A stretch of 64,000 nucleotides of DNA from an uncultured Prevotellaceae bacterium (lineage in GTDB: Bacteria; Bacteroidota; Bacteroidia; Bacteroidales; Bacteroidaceae), in contig ONNV01000008.1 in assembly GCA_900319225.1 (NCBI GenBank), positions 52,921 to 116,920 on the forward strand. The letters are read 5' to 3'. Below the pieces are notes generated by a model, which saw only the letters and a program-made list of their open reading frames with translations, was not told the DNA's origin and did not search any database. Shown here one piece after another: positions 9,562 through 17,685 of this stretch. Each line of letters starts with the position of its first letter. Position 1 is the first letter of the stretch. A program made the translations under genes and the position numbers.

Positions 9562-9576
9562 CAAAAGAATATTGAC

Positions 9577-9584
9577 TATCTTTG
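9577..9584 (+). promoter_or_regulatory. -7 box for the YbjQ-family gene
   Basis: TATCTTTG matches the consensus and lies 27 bases before the ATG at 9612. No good -33 element is visible. Confidence 0.5.
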
Positions 9585-9611
9585 ATGTCGTAACAATAAT
9601 TGAAAACAGAC

Positions 9612-9932
9612 ATGATACTATCCACTACTCCAACCATTGAGGGTCGCAACATTGCCGATTATCGCGGTGTTGTATTCGGTGAGGTGATCACCGGCGTGAA
9701 TTTTATAAAGGACTTTGCAGCCAGTATAAGGGATTTCATAGGCGGTCGCAGCACCACATACGAGGATGAGCTTATACATGCACGTGACCAGGCCATGAGA
9801 GAGATGGAGGAGCGTGCCCGCAAGCTTGGTGCCGATGCCGTTGTGGGAATAGATATTGACTATGAGGTGCTGGGCCAGAACGGCGGTATGCTTATGGTTA
9901 CCGCTTCAGGAACTGCAGTCCGTTTAGGATAA
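9612..9932 (+). CDS. YbjQ/UPF0145 (DUF74) family protein
   Basis: A 106-residue cytoplasmic protein of the YbjQ family, a small pentamer-forming beta-rich fold with unproven function (sometimes labelled heavy-metal binding). The conserved start [14 protein letters not shown], the GEVITGVN block and the C-terminal [13 protein letters not shown] are all present. I choose the ATG at 9612 because family members start here; a TTG twelve bases upstream is in frame but unlikely. It stands alone between opposing genes and ends at the terminator at 9951. Confidence 0.93.
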   Translation: MILSTTPTIEGRNIADYRGVVFGEVITGVNFIKDFAASIRDFIGGRSTTYEDELIHARDQAMREMEERARKLGADAVVGIDIDYEVLGQNGGMLMVTASGTAVRLG

Positions 9933-9950
9933 TACCTTTCAGTAAAGAAA

Positions 9951-9984
9951 ATCACCCCGAAAGTCTGCCGGCTTTCGGGGTGAT
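9951..9984. terminator. Bidirectional terminator
   Basis: A perfect 13-bp stem (9951-9963 with 9972-9984) sits between two convergent genes. A purine-rich tract on its left gives a T-rich tail for the minus-strand operon; a short T run follows on the plus strand. Confidence 0.85.
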
Positions 9985-10000
9985 TTGCAGTTATATGGTT

Positions 10001-10504
10001 TTACTGCACTTGAATATGGCCTGCGAATGATGTCGGTGTCTGACCGAACTTAAGTGAGAATGAGATAGAGTCACCTGCATAAGTTCCTGTAAAACCAGTC
10101 ACTTTATAAGCGGGGAATTCACTGCCCATTGCCAGAGGTATGCTCTCTTCTGCTGTCATCTCCGTGATGCCATCCTTGTTACTGATGCTTATTCCGGGAA
10201 TGATGATATCCATGGTCGGCATGCGCTGAGCAAGTTTGGCCTTGAATATGGTTATTGATACGGAGTCAGCCTTATCGGTATAGTTCACGCTGATCTTTGT
10301 GTCGGGAGTAACGCAGTCACCGCTGGATGCGTTTGCTGTAAGGATGCCGCTAAAGTAGAGAGTGTCAATCTTTTGAATAGAGTCATTCTGAATGGAATCA
10401 TTCTGCTCTGTGGCATCTTTCTTGTTCTCATCATCTGTTTCAATCTTGTCGCAACTGATTACGGCTGCCATAAGGGCAAGCAAAAGGAAAATTGATTTCT
10501 TCAT
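10001..10504 (-). CDS. Calycin-like beta-barrel lipoprotein
   Basis: A 167-residue lipoprotein: short hydrophobic signal with lipobox ending at Cys18, then a hydrophilic Asp/Asn/Gln linker, then a beta-rich domain from about residue 48. The domain resembles the calycin-like lipoproteins of Bacteroidales (IDTLYFSGILTANA opening). Function unknown; a ligand-binding barrel is a guess. The start lies four bases after the stop of the TonB-dependent receptor, so it is probably that receptor's accessory surface protein. Confidence 0.7.
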   Translation of the reverse strand: MKKSIFLLLALMAAVISCDKIETDDENKKDATEQNDSIQNDSIQKIDTLYFSGILTANASSGDCVTPDTKISVNYTDKADSVSITIFKAKLAQRMPTMDIIIPGISISNKDGITEMTAEESIPLAMGSEFPAYKVTGFTGTYAGDSISFSLKFGQTPTSFAGHIQVQ

Positions 10505-10508
10505 TGTG

Positions 10509-12707
10509 TTATAGTTTTATAGTTATACCTGTCATTATTATCCGGGGCTTGATGGATGCAAAGAACTCGTTACCCACGGACTTGAAATAGAAACTGCGGC
10601 CCTCCTCATCGGTCATGTTATAAGCCTGTACATAGAGTTCCCAACGGTCTGATACGAGAGCTATGCGGCTGTCGGCCCTGAGGCGTAAAGGCTCGGTCTG
10701 TGTGCCTGACTCATTCCAGTTGAAAGGACCTGTGCCGCTCAGTGTGGCGTCAATGTCCAGCATCCTGCCGCCTATGTTGAAACTGTATCCGGCCGATATG
10801 TTCAGGGTGTGCTCAGGAACGTACGGAATACGGTTGCCGGAGTAGTCATTGTTTCCGTCATTGAATTTGACAAACCGGGCGTCACACCATGCGTATGAGA
10901 TGTGTGAGCGGAACTGTCCCGGATTCCATCCAAGTTCAGTCTCAATGCCTATGCTGCGGCTGCGTCCGGCATTTGTCATCATTCGGCCGGTTGACTTGCC
11001 CGGAGGGAATACGGTGAGCTGCTGGTTCTCTACATCTATATGATATACTGCGGCCGATGCATGCAGGCTTCCTTTGTTAAAGCGTGCTCCCAGCTCGGTG
11101 TTCCATGCTGTCTCAGGGTCATATTCCGTATTGTCTGCTCCTACTGAAACTGCAGGCTGGTCCAGATATACGCCCAGGTCCTCCATTGTGGCGTTCATGG
11201 TCAGGTTCTGCAGGATATCCGAGAATATCTGGGTGTTGAATCCGCCTGCGCGGTAACCCTTGGAGAGGGTGGCGTAGAATGATATATGGTCCGTGGCCTT
11301 GAACAGGGCAGAGAGTTTGGGCAGCAACTCGACGCGTGAATGGCTTACGGATCCTTTGTAGGGGATGGTGAGCTCCCTGTCCGCCGTCATGATGGGGGCA
11401 AAGCGGTAATGCATGATTGCCTTGCAATCATAATCCATGTTGCCACCCTCATAATCCAGACGTATGCCGGCGGTAATCAGCCATCGGTCCAGGTCAATGA
11501 CGGACTCATGGAACAGGGCTGCGTTCCAGCTGTCAATCATGAAATCCGAGTTTACCGGCATCTTGGTATCCGATATTGCCAGATAACCTATCTCGGGCGG
11601 GATATGGCTGTTGGCGTTTTTGAGTATCAGGTCCTCTATGCCGTCGCGCTTGAATGTGACCGGTGCCTCAAGCCTGTTCCTCTTGTAGAAAGCGAACACT
11701 CCGGTCTGGGGCTGCCATATGGCTTCTGTATCGGCCCGGCGCAGGTTCAGTTCCAGCGTTCCGGCTCCGCTGTTCTGTCTCTGCTGCAGCGTAAAGACGT
11801 AGCGGCTGGTATAGTCCTGGTCCATGTGCATGTCATCGGACAGCAGCTGCAGTGATGCGGTGCCCTGGGTAATCAGCTTGTCACCGTGGTGGTTGAGCCG
11901 GAATCCCTCTATGACCGATAAGCGACGGTAGCTGCCCTCATCATTGTATGATACAGGGTGCAGGGTGTCATTTATCAACTGTCCGTACGCAAAGCCTCCC
12001 TCACTGGAGATATTGGCCATAAGGAGATTGCTCATTACAGTGTTCTCTCCTGTCTGGCGCTGCCATCTCCAACGCAGGGCAAAGCCGTCGTACGGATCGG
12101 TTTTTGCGTTTTTACAGGTATTCATGAAATATCCGTCAGTATGTCTGTATGTGGCCGACAGCGCGTTGCTGCCAATTATGAATGATGCACTGGCCCTGAC
12201 GGTGCCGGCTGTGCCGTATTCCAGATTCAACGTAGGCCGGGCGTCATCCTGCGGTGACAGGGTGCTCAGTGAGAGTACTCCTCCCATGGCGTTGCGGCCA
12301 TAGAGCGTGCCTTGCGGACCGCGCAGCATCGTGGCGTTGCTTATGCCCTCCCAGTCAAAGTCGTAGATATTCTTGTCCAGGACGGGTATGCCGTCTATAT
12401 AGAGTGCCATCACCGGGTTCTCCATCCTGGAACCCAGGCCTCGGATATATACTGTTGATGTAAGTGAAGCACCGTAATCAGGTATGTGCAGTCCGGGAAC
12501 CTTGCCGGAAAGCGCGTTTGGGCGGTATACACCCTCCCTGTGCAGGGATTCTCCGCTCATTACGGTTACGGCCGATGCCATACGCTCCGTGGGCACCTGC
12601 TCCTTGAGGGCTGTTATGCTTACCTGTGGGAGTTGGAAAAGGCCATCGGCCAGGACTGTCCAGTCTGTCAGGACAGTGAGAACTGATATAAGGAATACGG
12701 CTGTCAT
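10509..12707 (-). CDS. TonB-dependent outer membrane receptor
   Basis: About 732 residues: signal peptide, plug domain (about 25-140, with VYIRGLG, ALYIDGIPV and MLRGPQGTLYGRNAMGG), then a 22-stranded barrel ending ITIKL. It lacks the N-terminal carboxypeptidase-regulatory domain typical of SusC-like receptors, so it belongs to the siderophore/vitamin-type branch. An in-frame TTG at 12728 would add seven residues; I prefer the ATG at 12707. A partial -7 box (GACCTTTG, minus strand, about 12714-12721) could give it a separate start, but it lies only 42 bases downstream of araC and four bases upstream of the lipoprotein. No SusD partner is present. Confidence 0.92.
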   Translation of the reverse strand: MTAVFLISVLTVLTDWTVLADGLFQLPQVSITALKEQVPTERMASAVTVMSGESLHREGVYRPNALSGKVPGLHIPDYGASLTSTVYIRGLGSRMENPVMALYIDGIPVLDKNIYDFDWEGISNATMLRGPQGTLYGRNAMGGVLSLSTLSPQDDARPTLNLEYGTAGTVRASASFIIGSNALSATYRHTDGYFMNTCKNAKTDPYDGFALRWRWQRQTGENTVMSNLLMANISSEGGFAYGQLINDTLHPVSYNDEGSYRRLSVIEGFRLNHHGDKLITQGTASLQLLSDDMHMDQDYTSRYVFTLQQRQNSGAGTLELNLRRADTEAIWQPQTGVFAFYKRNRLEAPVTFKRDGIEDLILKNANSHIPPEIGYLAISDTKMPVNSDFMIDSWNAALFHESVIDLDRWLITAGIRLDYEGGNMDYDCKAIMHYRFAPIMTADRELTIPYKGSVSHSRVELLPKLSALFKATDHISFYATLSKGYRAGGFNTQIFSDILQNLTMNATMEDLGVYLDQPAVSVGADNTEYDPETAWNTELGARFNKGSLHASAAVYHIDVENQQLTVFPPGKSTGRMMTNAGRSRSIGIETELGWNPGQFRSHISYAWCDARFVKFNDGNNDYSGNRIPYVPEHTLNISAGYSFNIGGRMLDIDATLSGTGPFNWNESGTQTEPLRLRADSRIALVSDRWELYVQAYNMTDEEGRSFYFKSVGNEFFASIKPRIIMTGITIKL

Positions 12708-12770
12708 TGCGGTTGCAAAGGTCCGCAAAAACAGCCGTCTGTTTTAGAACTCGGATTGCAGGAATTAGGA

Positions 12771-13574
12771 TTATCCTTGCATGGTTTTCCTGAATCCGGT
12801 AGGCGTAAGACCTGTCTCTCGCTTAAAGAACCGTGCAAAATAGGACTGATCTTCCAATCCTATCGCTGCTGCCACGTCAATGATGGGGATGGATGTGGAG
12901 GCAAGCAGGCGCTTGGCCTTTACGATACGTACAGAGTCTATCCATTCACCCACGCTGCGTCCTGTTGACTGTTTCACCTGTCGGCTCAAGTAGTTCTCGC
13001 TGATACCGGCTGCCGCTGCATACGTGGCTATCGTGCCGATGGGCCTATCGGGGCTGAAAACTGATTCCAGGAATCTGTTTACGACCTCAGGTACAGCAAG
13101 TGACTTTCCTGATTTGATACGTGACAGGAACAGGTCCAGTGCTTTCTCTATGAACAGTTCATCCCTCTTTTCAAATGACTCCTGTATCATGTTGAAAAGC
13201 TCACCCATAAAGACCCCTTCATCAAACCAGAATGCCTGGTGCACGGGGGCGGTTAGATATCTGAGGGGTTTGGTATCCGTAAGCATCGATGTTGAGAATG
13301 CTCCGGTATAACCTGTGGCTTCATGGTAATATCGTATGGCAAACAGGCATTGTGCCGGTATGATCAGGACATGACCGGCCTGGCAGAGATATGAATTGCC
13401 GTCGGCCTCAACCAGCACCTCTCCCTGGGTCACATAGATGAATCCTATGAGTGGGAGTGATGCGGCCGGTACCTCGCTGGCTCCGTTGCGGCTGGCGGTA
13501 TCCATCCTGCGTATGTAGAAACGGTAGGATGAGTAATCCATGTCTGATTTCCAGTGGGGTTCTACCTGTTGCAT
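12771..13574 (-). CDS. AraC-family transcriptional regulator
   Basis: A 267-residue soluble regulator with an N-terminal cupin-like sensor domain (about 20-130) and a C-terminal double helix-turn-helix (about 185-265; the IGLEDQSYFARFFKRETGLTP segment is the classic second HTH). Its first 13 bases overlap the end of ohrR, so it is translated with the peroxide module. Position directly upstream of the receptor gene suggests that receptor as a target. The effector is unknown. Confidence 0.92.
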   Translation of the reverse strand: MQQVEPHWKSDMDYSSYRFYIRRMDTASRNGASEVPAASLPLIGFIYVTQGEVLVEADGNSYLCQAGHVLIIPAQCLFAIRYYHEATGYTGAFSTSMLTDTKPLRYLTAPVHQAFWFDEGVFMGELFNMIQESFEKRDELFIEKALDLFLSRIKSGKSLAVPEVVNRFLESVFSPDRPIGTIATYAAAAGISENYLSRQVKQSTGRSVGEWIDSVRIVKAKRLLASTSIPIIDVAAAIGLEDQSYFARFFKRETGLTPTGFRKTMQG

Positions 13575-14029
13575 TTTTCCTGGTCCTTGTCGTTACATGA
13601 TAGTGTTTCAATGATATCGTCCAGTGTGCAGAACAGGGCGGGCACGGTATCGGGAGTGATGCTTTTGCACTTGATGGAGTCCCCCATAGCCTCAGGTACG
13701 TTTGCCAGTGACTCCTGCAGGCGGGCGCCCTTATCGGTCAGTCTTACTATTATCTGACGCGCATCCTTGGTGCCTTTGCTGCGGGTTACAATTCCCTCTG
13801 CCTCCATACGTTTAAGCAGGGGTGTGATGGTGTTGGTCTCCAGCATGAGTCGTTTGGCTATGTCATTTACCGGCTGGGAGTCTTTCTCCCACAGGACCAT
13901 CAGCACCAGATACTGCGGATACGTAATACCGTATCCTGACAGTAACGGGTGATAGGCCTGCGTAATGAGCCTTGAGGCTGTGTAAAGCCTGAAACACAAC
14001 TGGTTGTCCAGCTTGAGCTGTTCTTTCAT
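13562..14029 (-). CDS. ohrR: MarR-family regulator, OhrR type
   Basis: A 155-residue winged-helix repressor. The N-terminus LDNQLCFRLYTASR is diagnostic of OhrR, whose reactive cysteine senses organic hydroperoxides; here it is Cys12. Further cysteines in the C-terminal third could form a mixed or intersubunit disulfide (2-Cys type), which is inference. The wing and recognition helix lie near 60-100 (LETNTITPLLKRME, then DARQIIVRL). The ATG overlaps the last base of the glutathione peroxidase gene, and the operon promoter sits between two palindromes that are probably its operators. Confidence 0.88.
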   Translation of the reverse strand: MKEQLKLDNQLCFRLYTASRLITQAYHPLLSGYGITYPQYLVLMVLWEKDSQPVNDIAKRLMLETNTITPLLKRMEAEGIVTRSKGTKDARQIIVRLTDKGARLQESLANVPEAMGDSIKCKSITPDTVPALFCTLDDIIETLSCNDKDQEKCNR

Positions 14030-14571
14030 TACAACATTTCAATTAAATCCTTCTCAATATCATCGGGTGTTGTTACGGGTGCGTAACGCTTTATTTGTGA
14101 TCCGTCACGGTTTATTAAGAATTTTGTAAAGTTCCAGAGTATGTCGCTCTCTTTCTCCACGCTCTTGCTTAAGGTCTTGAGCATCTTCTTTGTGGCCTTG
14201 GCCTTGAGACCCTTGTACTCCTCGGTGGGGGCGGCCTCTTTCAGGTAGGTGAATACGGGGTGCTCCTGGGCGCCGTTTACATCAGTCTTTTTCATGAGCG
14301 GGAAGGTTACGCCGTGGTTAAGACGGCAGAACTCCTCAATCTCTGCATCGCTGCCCGGCTCCTGGTGTGCAAACTGGTCACACGGGAAACCTATAATGAC
14401 CAGGCCTTTCTCCTTGTATTTCTGATAGAGAGCCTCCAGACCGTCATACTGCGGAGTAAAGCCGCACTTTGAAGCTGTGTTGACAATCATCAGAACCTTG
14501 CCCTCATATTGAGCCAAATCTACCTCTACGCCCTTGTTGTTAAGAGCCTTGTAATCATAAATCCTTTTCAT
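14029..14571 (-). CDS. Glutathione peroxidase-family thiol peroxidase
   Basis: About 180 residues of the Gpx/BsaA family, reducing H2O2 or organic hydroperoxides with thioredoxin as the usual bacterial donor. The peroxidatic cysteine is in NTASKCGFT (near residue 36-38), the FPCDQF block carries the second cysteine and the catalytic Gln, and WNF completes the triad. FPCDQF replaces the usual FPCNQF, a mild variation. Two in-frame ATGs exist (14577 and 14571); the second fits the family start. First gene of the ohrR operon, consistent with hydroperoxide induction. Confidence 0.93.
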   Translation of the reverse strand: MKRIYDYKALNNKGVEVDLAQYEGKVLMIVNTASKCGFTPQYDGLEALYQKYKEKGLVIIGFPCDQFAHQEPGSDAEIEEFCRLNHGVTFPLMKKTDVNGAQEHPVFTYLKEAAPTEEYKGLKAKATKKMLKTLSKSVEKESDILWNFTKFLINRDGSQIKRYAPVTTPDDIEKDLIEML

Positions 14572-14597
14572 AGTCATATCTGTTTATTTGTTGTTTT

Positions 14598-14649
14598 ATA
14601 TCGTTTGCGATACAAAGATATGACAAAGAATTTATATCGCAAACGATAT
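14598..14649. promoter_or_regulatory. Paired palindromic operators, probably for OhrR
   Basis: Two 15-bp sites, 14598-14612 (ATATCGTTTGCGATA) and 14635-14649 (TATCGCAAACGATAT), are exact reverse complements of each other. Each is itself an interrupted palindrome (TATCG, four bases, CGATA). They flank the gpx-ohrR promoter: the distal site contains the -33 box and the proximal site covers the expected transcription start. MarR-family repressors bind such short palindromes as dimers; assignment to OhrR is inference from position. Confidence 0.8.
14613..14643 (-). promoter_or_regulatory. Promoter of the gpx-ohrR-araC operon
   Basis: On the minus strand TTTG (14643-14640), 19 bases, then TATCTTTG (14620-14613): an exact match to the Bacteroidetes consensus and spacing. 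The leader to the gpx start is about 30 nt. Confidence 0.85.
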
Positions 14650-14693
14650 TTTGTTTTATTAACTATATTTTTTCGGTTTAGGCAATAAATAAG

Positions 14694-14701
14694 TAACTTT
14701 G
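14694..14701 (+). promoter_or_regulatory. Promoter -7 box of the amgK-murU operon
   Basis: TAACTTTG, with TTTC at 14671-14674 (19-base spacing) as a near -33. The ATG is eight bases downstream at 14710, so the mRNA should be leaderless or nearly so. Confidence 0.65.
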
Positions 14702-14709
14702 GTCTCATT

Positions 14710-16155
14710 ATGAAAGCAGAACTGAAAGAGTTGCTGAGTCTCTCAAAAGGAGCTGATGCGCAGCAGACCGTGCAGTTGGCCGCTGCCGGGTCAAACCGCG
14801 TGTATTACCGTTTTATAATGCCCGGCGGAGAGACGCTTGTGGGTGTTGAGGGAACCAATGCCGATGAGAACAGGGCATTCCTTACGATAGGCCGACATCT
14901 GCGCGAGGCCGGACTCCCTGTACCTGAGATATTGGGCGTATCGGACAGCGGTATGTGCTATCTCCTGCAGGACCTTGGTGACGACTCCCTGTTCGGGCAG
15001 CTGGAGAGTGCCCGTCTAAGCGGCTCTTACAGCCCTGAGCAGACCGAGCTGCTTGAGAAGGTGATGCGCCTGCTGCCGGACCTTCAGTTCAAGGGCGGTT
15101 GGGGACTTGATTTCAGCGTCTGCTTTCCGTGTGAGTCATTTGACCGCCGCAGCATATTCTGGGACCTGAACTATTTCAAGTACTCGTTCCTTAAGGCTAC
15201 CGGCCTGGAGTTCCATGAGGCGCGGCTGGAGGATGACTTTGAGAGGTTTGCATCCCAGCTCCTTACTGATGCCCCGTACTCCACATTCATGTTCCGCGAT
15301 TTCCAGGCACGTAACGTGATGGTAAAGGATGGTGAGCCTTGGTTCATCGATTTCCAGGGCGGACGTCGCGGACCGGTTGAGTATGATGTGGCTTCATTCC
15401 TGTGGCAGGCCCGTGCCGCATATCCGTCTGATTTGCGCGAGCACCTTATAGATACATATACGGAATCTCTGGCCCGATACCGCAAGGTTGATGCAGCCCT
15501 GTTCCGTAAGGGGCTTATGCATTTTGTGCTGTTCCGCACACTGCAGGTACTGGGCGCCTATGGGTTCCGCGGTTATTTTGAACGCAAGCAGCATTTCATT
15601 GAGAGTATACCCGCCGCAATAGGCAATCTAAGGGACCTGTTGGATTCCGGAGTAGGAGTTGAGTATTATCCCTATCTTGTTGAGGTGTTGCGCTCTCTGG
15701 TGGAACTGCCTCAGTTCGCACCGGTTTCTGCACCTGCCGATGGCAAACTTACCGTCCGTGTAATGAGTTTCAGCTACCGTAAAGGCGGCATACCTGAGGA
15801 TAAGAGCGGCAACGGAGGCGGATTCGTGTTTGACTGCCGTGCCATGCATAACCCCGGCAAGTATGAACAGTACAAGAAGATAACCGGTGCCGATGCACCT
15901 GTGATTGAGTTTCTGGAGAGCCGGGGCGAGGTGCAGCATTACCTTGATAATGTATATGGACTGGTGGATCCCACAGTAGACAAATACATTGAACGCGGAT
16001 TCCTGAACCTGATGGTGGCATTCGGCTGTACAGGCGGTCAGCACCGCTCACTCTATTGCGCCAACCATCTGGCAGAGCATCTTAAGGATAAGTACGGTGA
16101 CAGGATTCATATAGTTCTTGAGCATCGGGAACAGAAAAAACGCATTGAGCTATGA
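14710..16155 (+). CDS. AmgK-like sugar kinase fused to a RapZ C-terminal domain
   Basis: A 481-residue two-domain protein. Residues about 15-335 form an aminoglycoside-phosphotransferase fold like AmgK, the anomeric MurNAc/GlcNAc kinase; FRDFQARN (195-202) is the catalytic loop with D197 and N202, and IDFQGG (213-218) supplies the metal-binding Asp. Residues about 347-475 match the C-terminal domain of RapZ, including FVFDCRAMHNP and GCTGGQHRS (439-447), the segment that in E. coli RapZ contributes to glucosamine-6-phosphate sensing. The C-terminal domain lacks RapZ's N-terminal P-loop kinase, replaced here by the sugar kinase. The last four bases overlap the MurU-like gene, so kinase and nucleotidyltransferase are coupled, as in the Pseudomonas AmgK-MurU recycling route. 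The feedback role of the second domain is inference. Confidence 0.88.
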   Translation: MKAELKELLSLSKGADAQQTVQLAAAGSNRVYYRFIMPGGETLVGVEGTNADENRAFLTIGRHLREAGLPVPEILGVSDSGMCYLLQDLGDDSLFGQLESARLSGSYSPEQTELLEKVMRLLPDLQFKGGWGLDFSVCFPCESFDRRSIFWDLNYFKYSFLKATGLEFHEARLEDDFERFASQLLTDAPYSTFMFRDFQARNVMVKDGEPWFIDFQGGRRGPVEYDVASFLWQARAAYPSDLREHLIDTYTESLARYRKVDAALFRKGLMHFVLFRTLQVLGAYGFRGYFERKQHFIESIPAAIGNLRDLLDSGVGVEYYPYLVEVLRSLVELPQFAPVSAPADGKLTVRVMSFSYRKGGIPEDKSGNGGGFVFDCRAMHNPGKYEQYKKITGADAPVIEFLESRGEVQHYLDNVYGLVDPTVDKYIERGFLNLMVAFGCTGGQHRSLYCANHLAEHLKDKYGDRIHIVLEHREQKKRIEL

Positions 16156-16895
16156 ATGCCCTTATTCTTGCTGCCGGACTTGGCACCAGGCTGGGTGAGT
16201 ACACATCGGACCGCCCCAAGGCATTGGTCCAGGTGGTCGGCCGTACCATGCTTGAACATCAGCTGCGCCATCTGCAGGCTGCCGGTTTTGACCGTTTTGT
16301 AATAAACATACACCACTTTGCACCCAAGGTAAGGGCTTTCCTTGAGGAGCATAATAACTTTGGTCTGGACATTCGTCTGTCTGATGAGACAGACCTGCTG
16401 CTGGATACCGGAGGCGGCATCCGTAAGGCAATGCGCATGTTTGATAATGAAGAGCCTGTGCTGGTACACAACGTGGACATATTCTCCAGTGTGGATCTTA
16501 AGGCTCTGTACTGCGGTCATGTGGAGAGTGGGGCGGATGCGACTCTGGTCGTGGCTGAACGTTCCACATCCCGTTACCTCTATTTTGATGATGGCTCAAT
16601 GCTGCGAGGCTGGAGTAATGAGAAAACCGGTCAGGTGCGCTCCCCGTACAGTGGCTTTGACAAGACCGCCTTCCTGCCCCGTGCGTTCCAGGGCATACAT
16701 GTGGTATCCCGTTCGCTGCTGCCGCTGCTGGATGAGATTCCTGAACCTAAGTTCTCAATAACTGACTTCTATGTTGACAATGCCGCCCGCCTGAGGCTAC
16801 GTTCGGTGTTATCGGACTGTGACAACTGGGTTGATGCAGGTAAGCCGGAAGCCTTGGAGAGAGCTGCACAGATAATAGGCACCTGCTATGAATAG
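16152..16895 (+). CDS. MurU-like sugar-1-phosphate nucleotidyltransferase
   Basis: A 247-residue single-domain nucleotidyltransferase. LAAGLGTRL (6-14) and RPKAL (21-25) form the nucleotide-binding signature; VHNVDIF holds the metal-binding Asp. It lacks the C-terminal left-handed helix of GlmU, as MurU does. Following an AmgK-like kinase with an ATGA overlap, it most likely makes UDP-MurNAc (or UDP-GlcNAc) from the anomeric phosphate, bypassing de novo synthesis and its fosfomycin-sensitive step. Other sugar-1-phosphates remain possible. Confidence 0.85.
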   Translation: MNALILAAGLGTRLGEYTSDRPKALVQVVGRTMLEHQLRHLQAAGFDRFVINIHHFAPKVRAFLEEHNNFGLDIRLSDETDLLLDTGGGIRKAMRMFDNEEPVLVHNVDIFSSVDLKALYCGHVESGADATLVVAERSTSRYLYFDDGSMLRGWSNEKTGQVRSPYSGFDKTAFLPRAFQGIHVVSRSLLPLLDEIPEPKFSITDFYVDNAARLRLRSVLSDCDNWVDAGKPEALERAAQIIGTCYE

Positions 16896-17685
16896 ACTGC
16901 TTGACGAGATGACGCGCCATGCCGACCCCACCCAGGTGGAGGGCCTGATGCGCTTTTTCAAGACCGGCCCCGGCCAATACGGTTATGGTGACCTTTTCCT
17001 TGGAATCAAGGTCCCGGTTACACGCTCCGTGGTAAAGGAGTGCTGGAATGATGTAAACTTTGAGGATCTTGAGGAGTGTGTTACAAGCAAGTATCACGAG
17101 GTGCGTCTGGCCGCTTTGCTGACTCTTGTTGAGATATTCAGCCACAACAAGAAGAATCCTGAACTCCAGAAACAGTGTGTGGATTTCTATCTGTCACATA
17201 CCGATTACATAAATAACTGGGATCTGGTGGACCTTTCATGCTATCCATTGATCGGCACCTGGCTGCTTGATAAGGACCGTAGCCTTCTGTATGACCTGGC
17301 CCGTGACGGCCGCACCATCTGGGAACAGCGCATAGGAATGGTAAGCACCATGCAGTTCATACGTCACGGCCAGACTGCTGATACATATGCAATCGCCGAG
17401 ATATTGCTTTATCACAAGCACGACCTTATCCAAAAGGCCGTGGGCTGGCTGCTCCGTGAAGCCGGCAAACGCGATGCCGATGAACTCCGCCGCTGGCTCC
17501 AACCCCGCGCTCACACCATGCCCCGCACAGCCCTGCGCTACGCCATAGAGAAGTTCCCCGACTCCGAGCGCCGCACCTGGCTGGAGGGCACAAAGGGGAC
17601 GGTTCTTTCAGTCGCTTCGCTTTGTGAAAGCGTCTCCTTCGGAGCCGAGCGCTATCTGTGCCCTTGTGATAGAATTTCAAGGTGA
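16888..17685 (+). CDS. AlkD-like DNA alkylation repair (HEAT repeat) protein
   Basis: 265 residues as read. Residues 1-230 are an all-helical HEAT-like fold of the AlkD family (NNWDLVDLSCYPLIG and the AVGWLLREAGKRD helix), DNA glycosylases that remove bulky or cationic alkyl adducts. It overlaps the MurU-like gene by eight bases. The last 30 or so residues (from GTKGTV onward) are encoded by the inverted-repeat element starting at 17586 and look unlike the family, so the native C-terminus was probably close to WLEG. The enzyme core seems intact. Confidence 0.88.
   Translation: MNRLLDEMTRHADPTQVEGLMRFFKTGPGQYGYGDLFLGIKVPVTRSVVKECWNDVNFEDLEECVTSKYHEVRLAALLTLVEIFSHNKKNPELQKQCVDFYLSHTDYINNWDLVDLSCYPLIGTWLLDKDRSLLYDLARDGRTIWEQRIGMVSTMQFIRHGQTADTYAIAEILLYHKHDLIQKAVGWLLREAGKRDADELRRWLQPRAHTMPRTALRYAIEKFPDSERRTWLEGTKGTVLSVASLCESVSFGAERYLCPCDRISR

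Noticed and set aside
11340-11855. 171-codon plus-strand frame inside the TonB receptor gene
   Set aside because: Antisense shadow; no promoter, no family, and the minus-strand receptor is clearly real.
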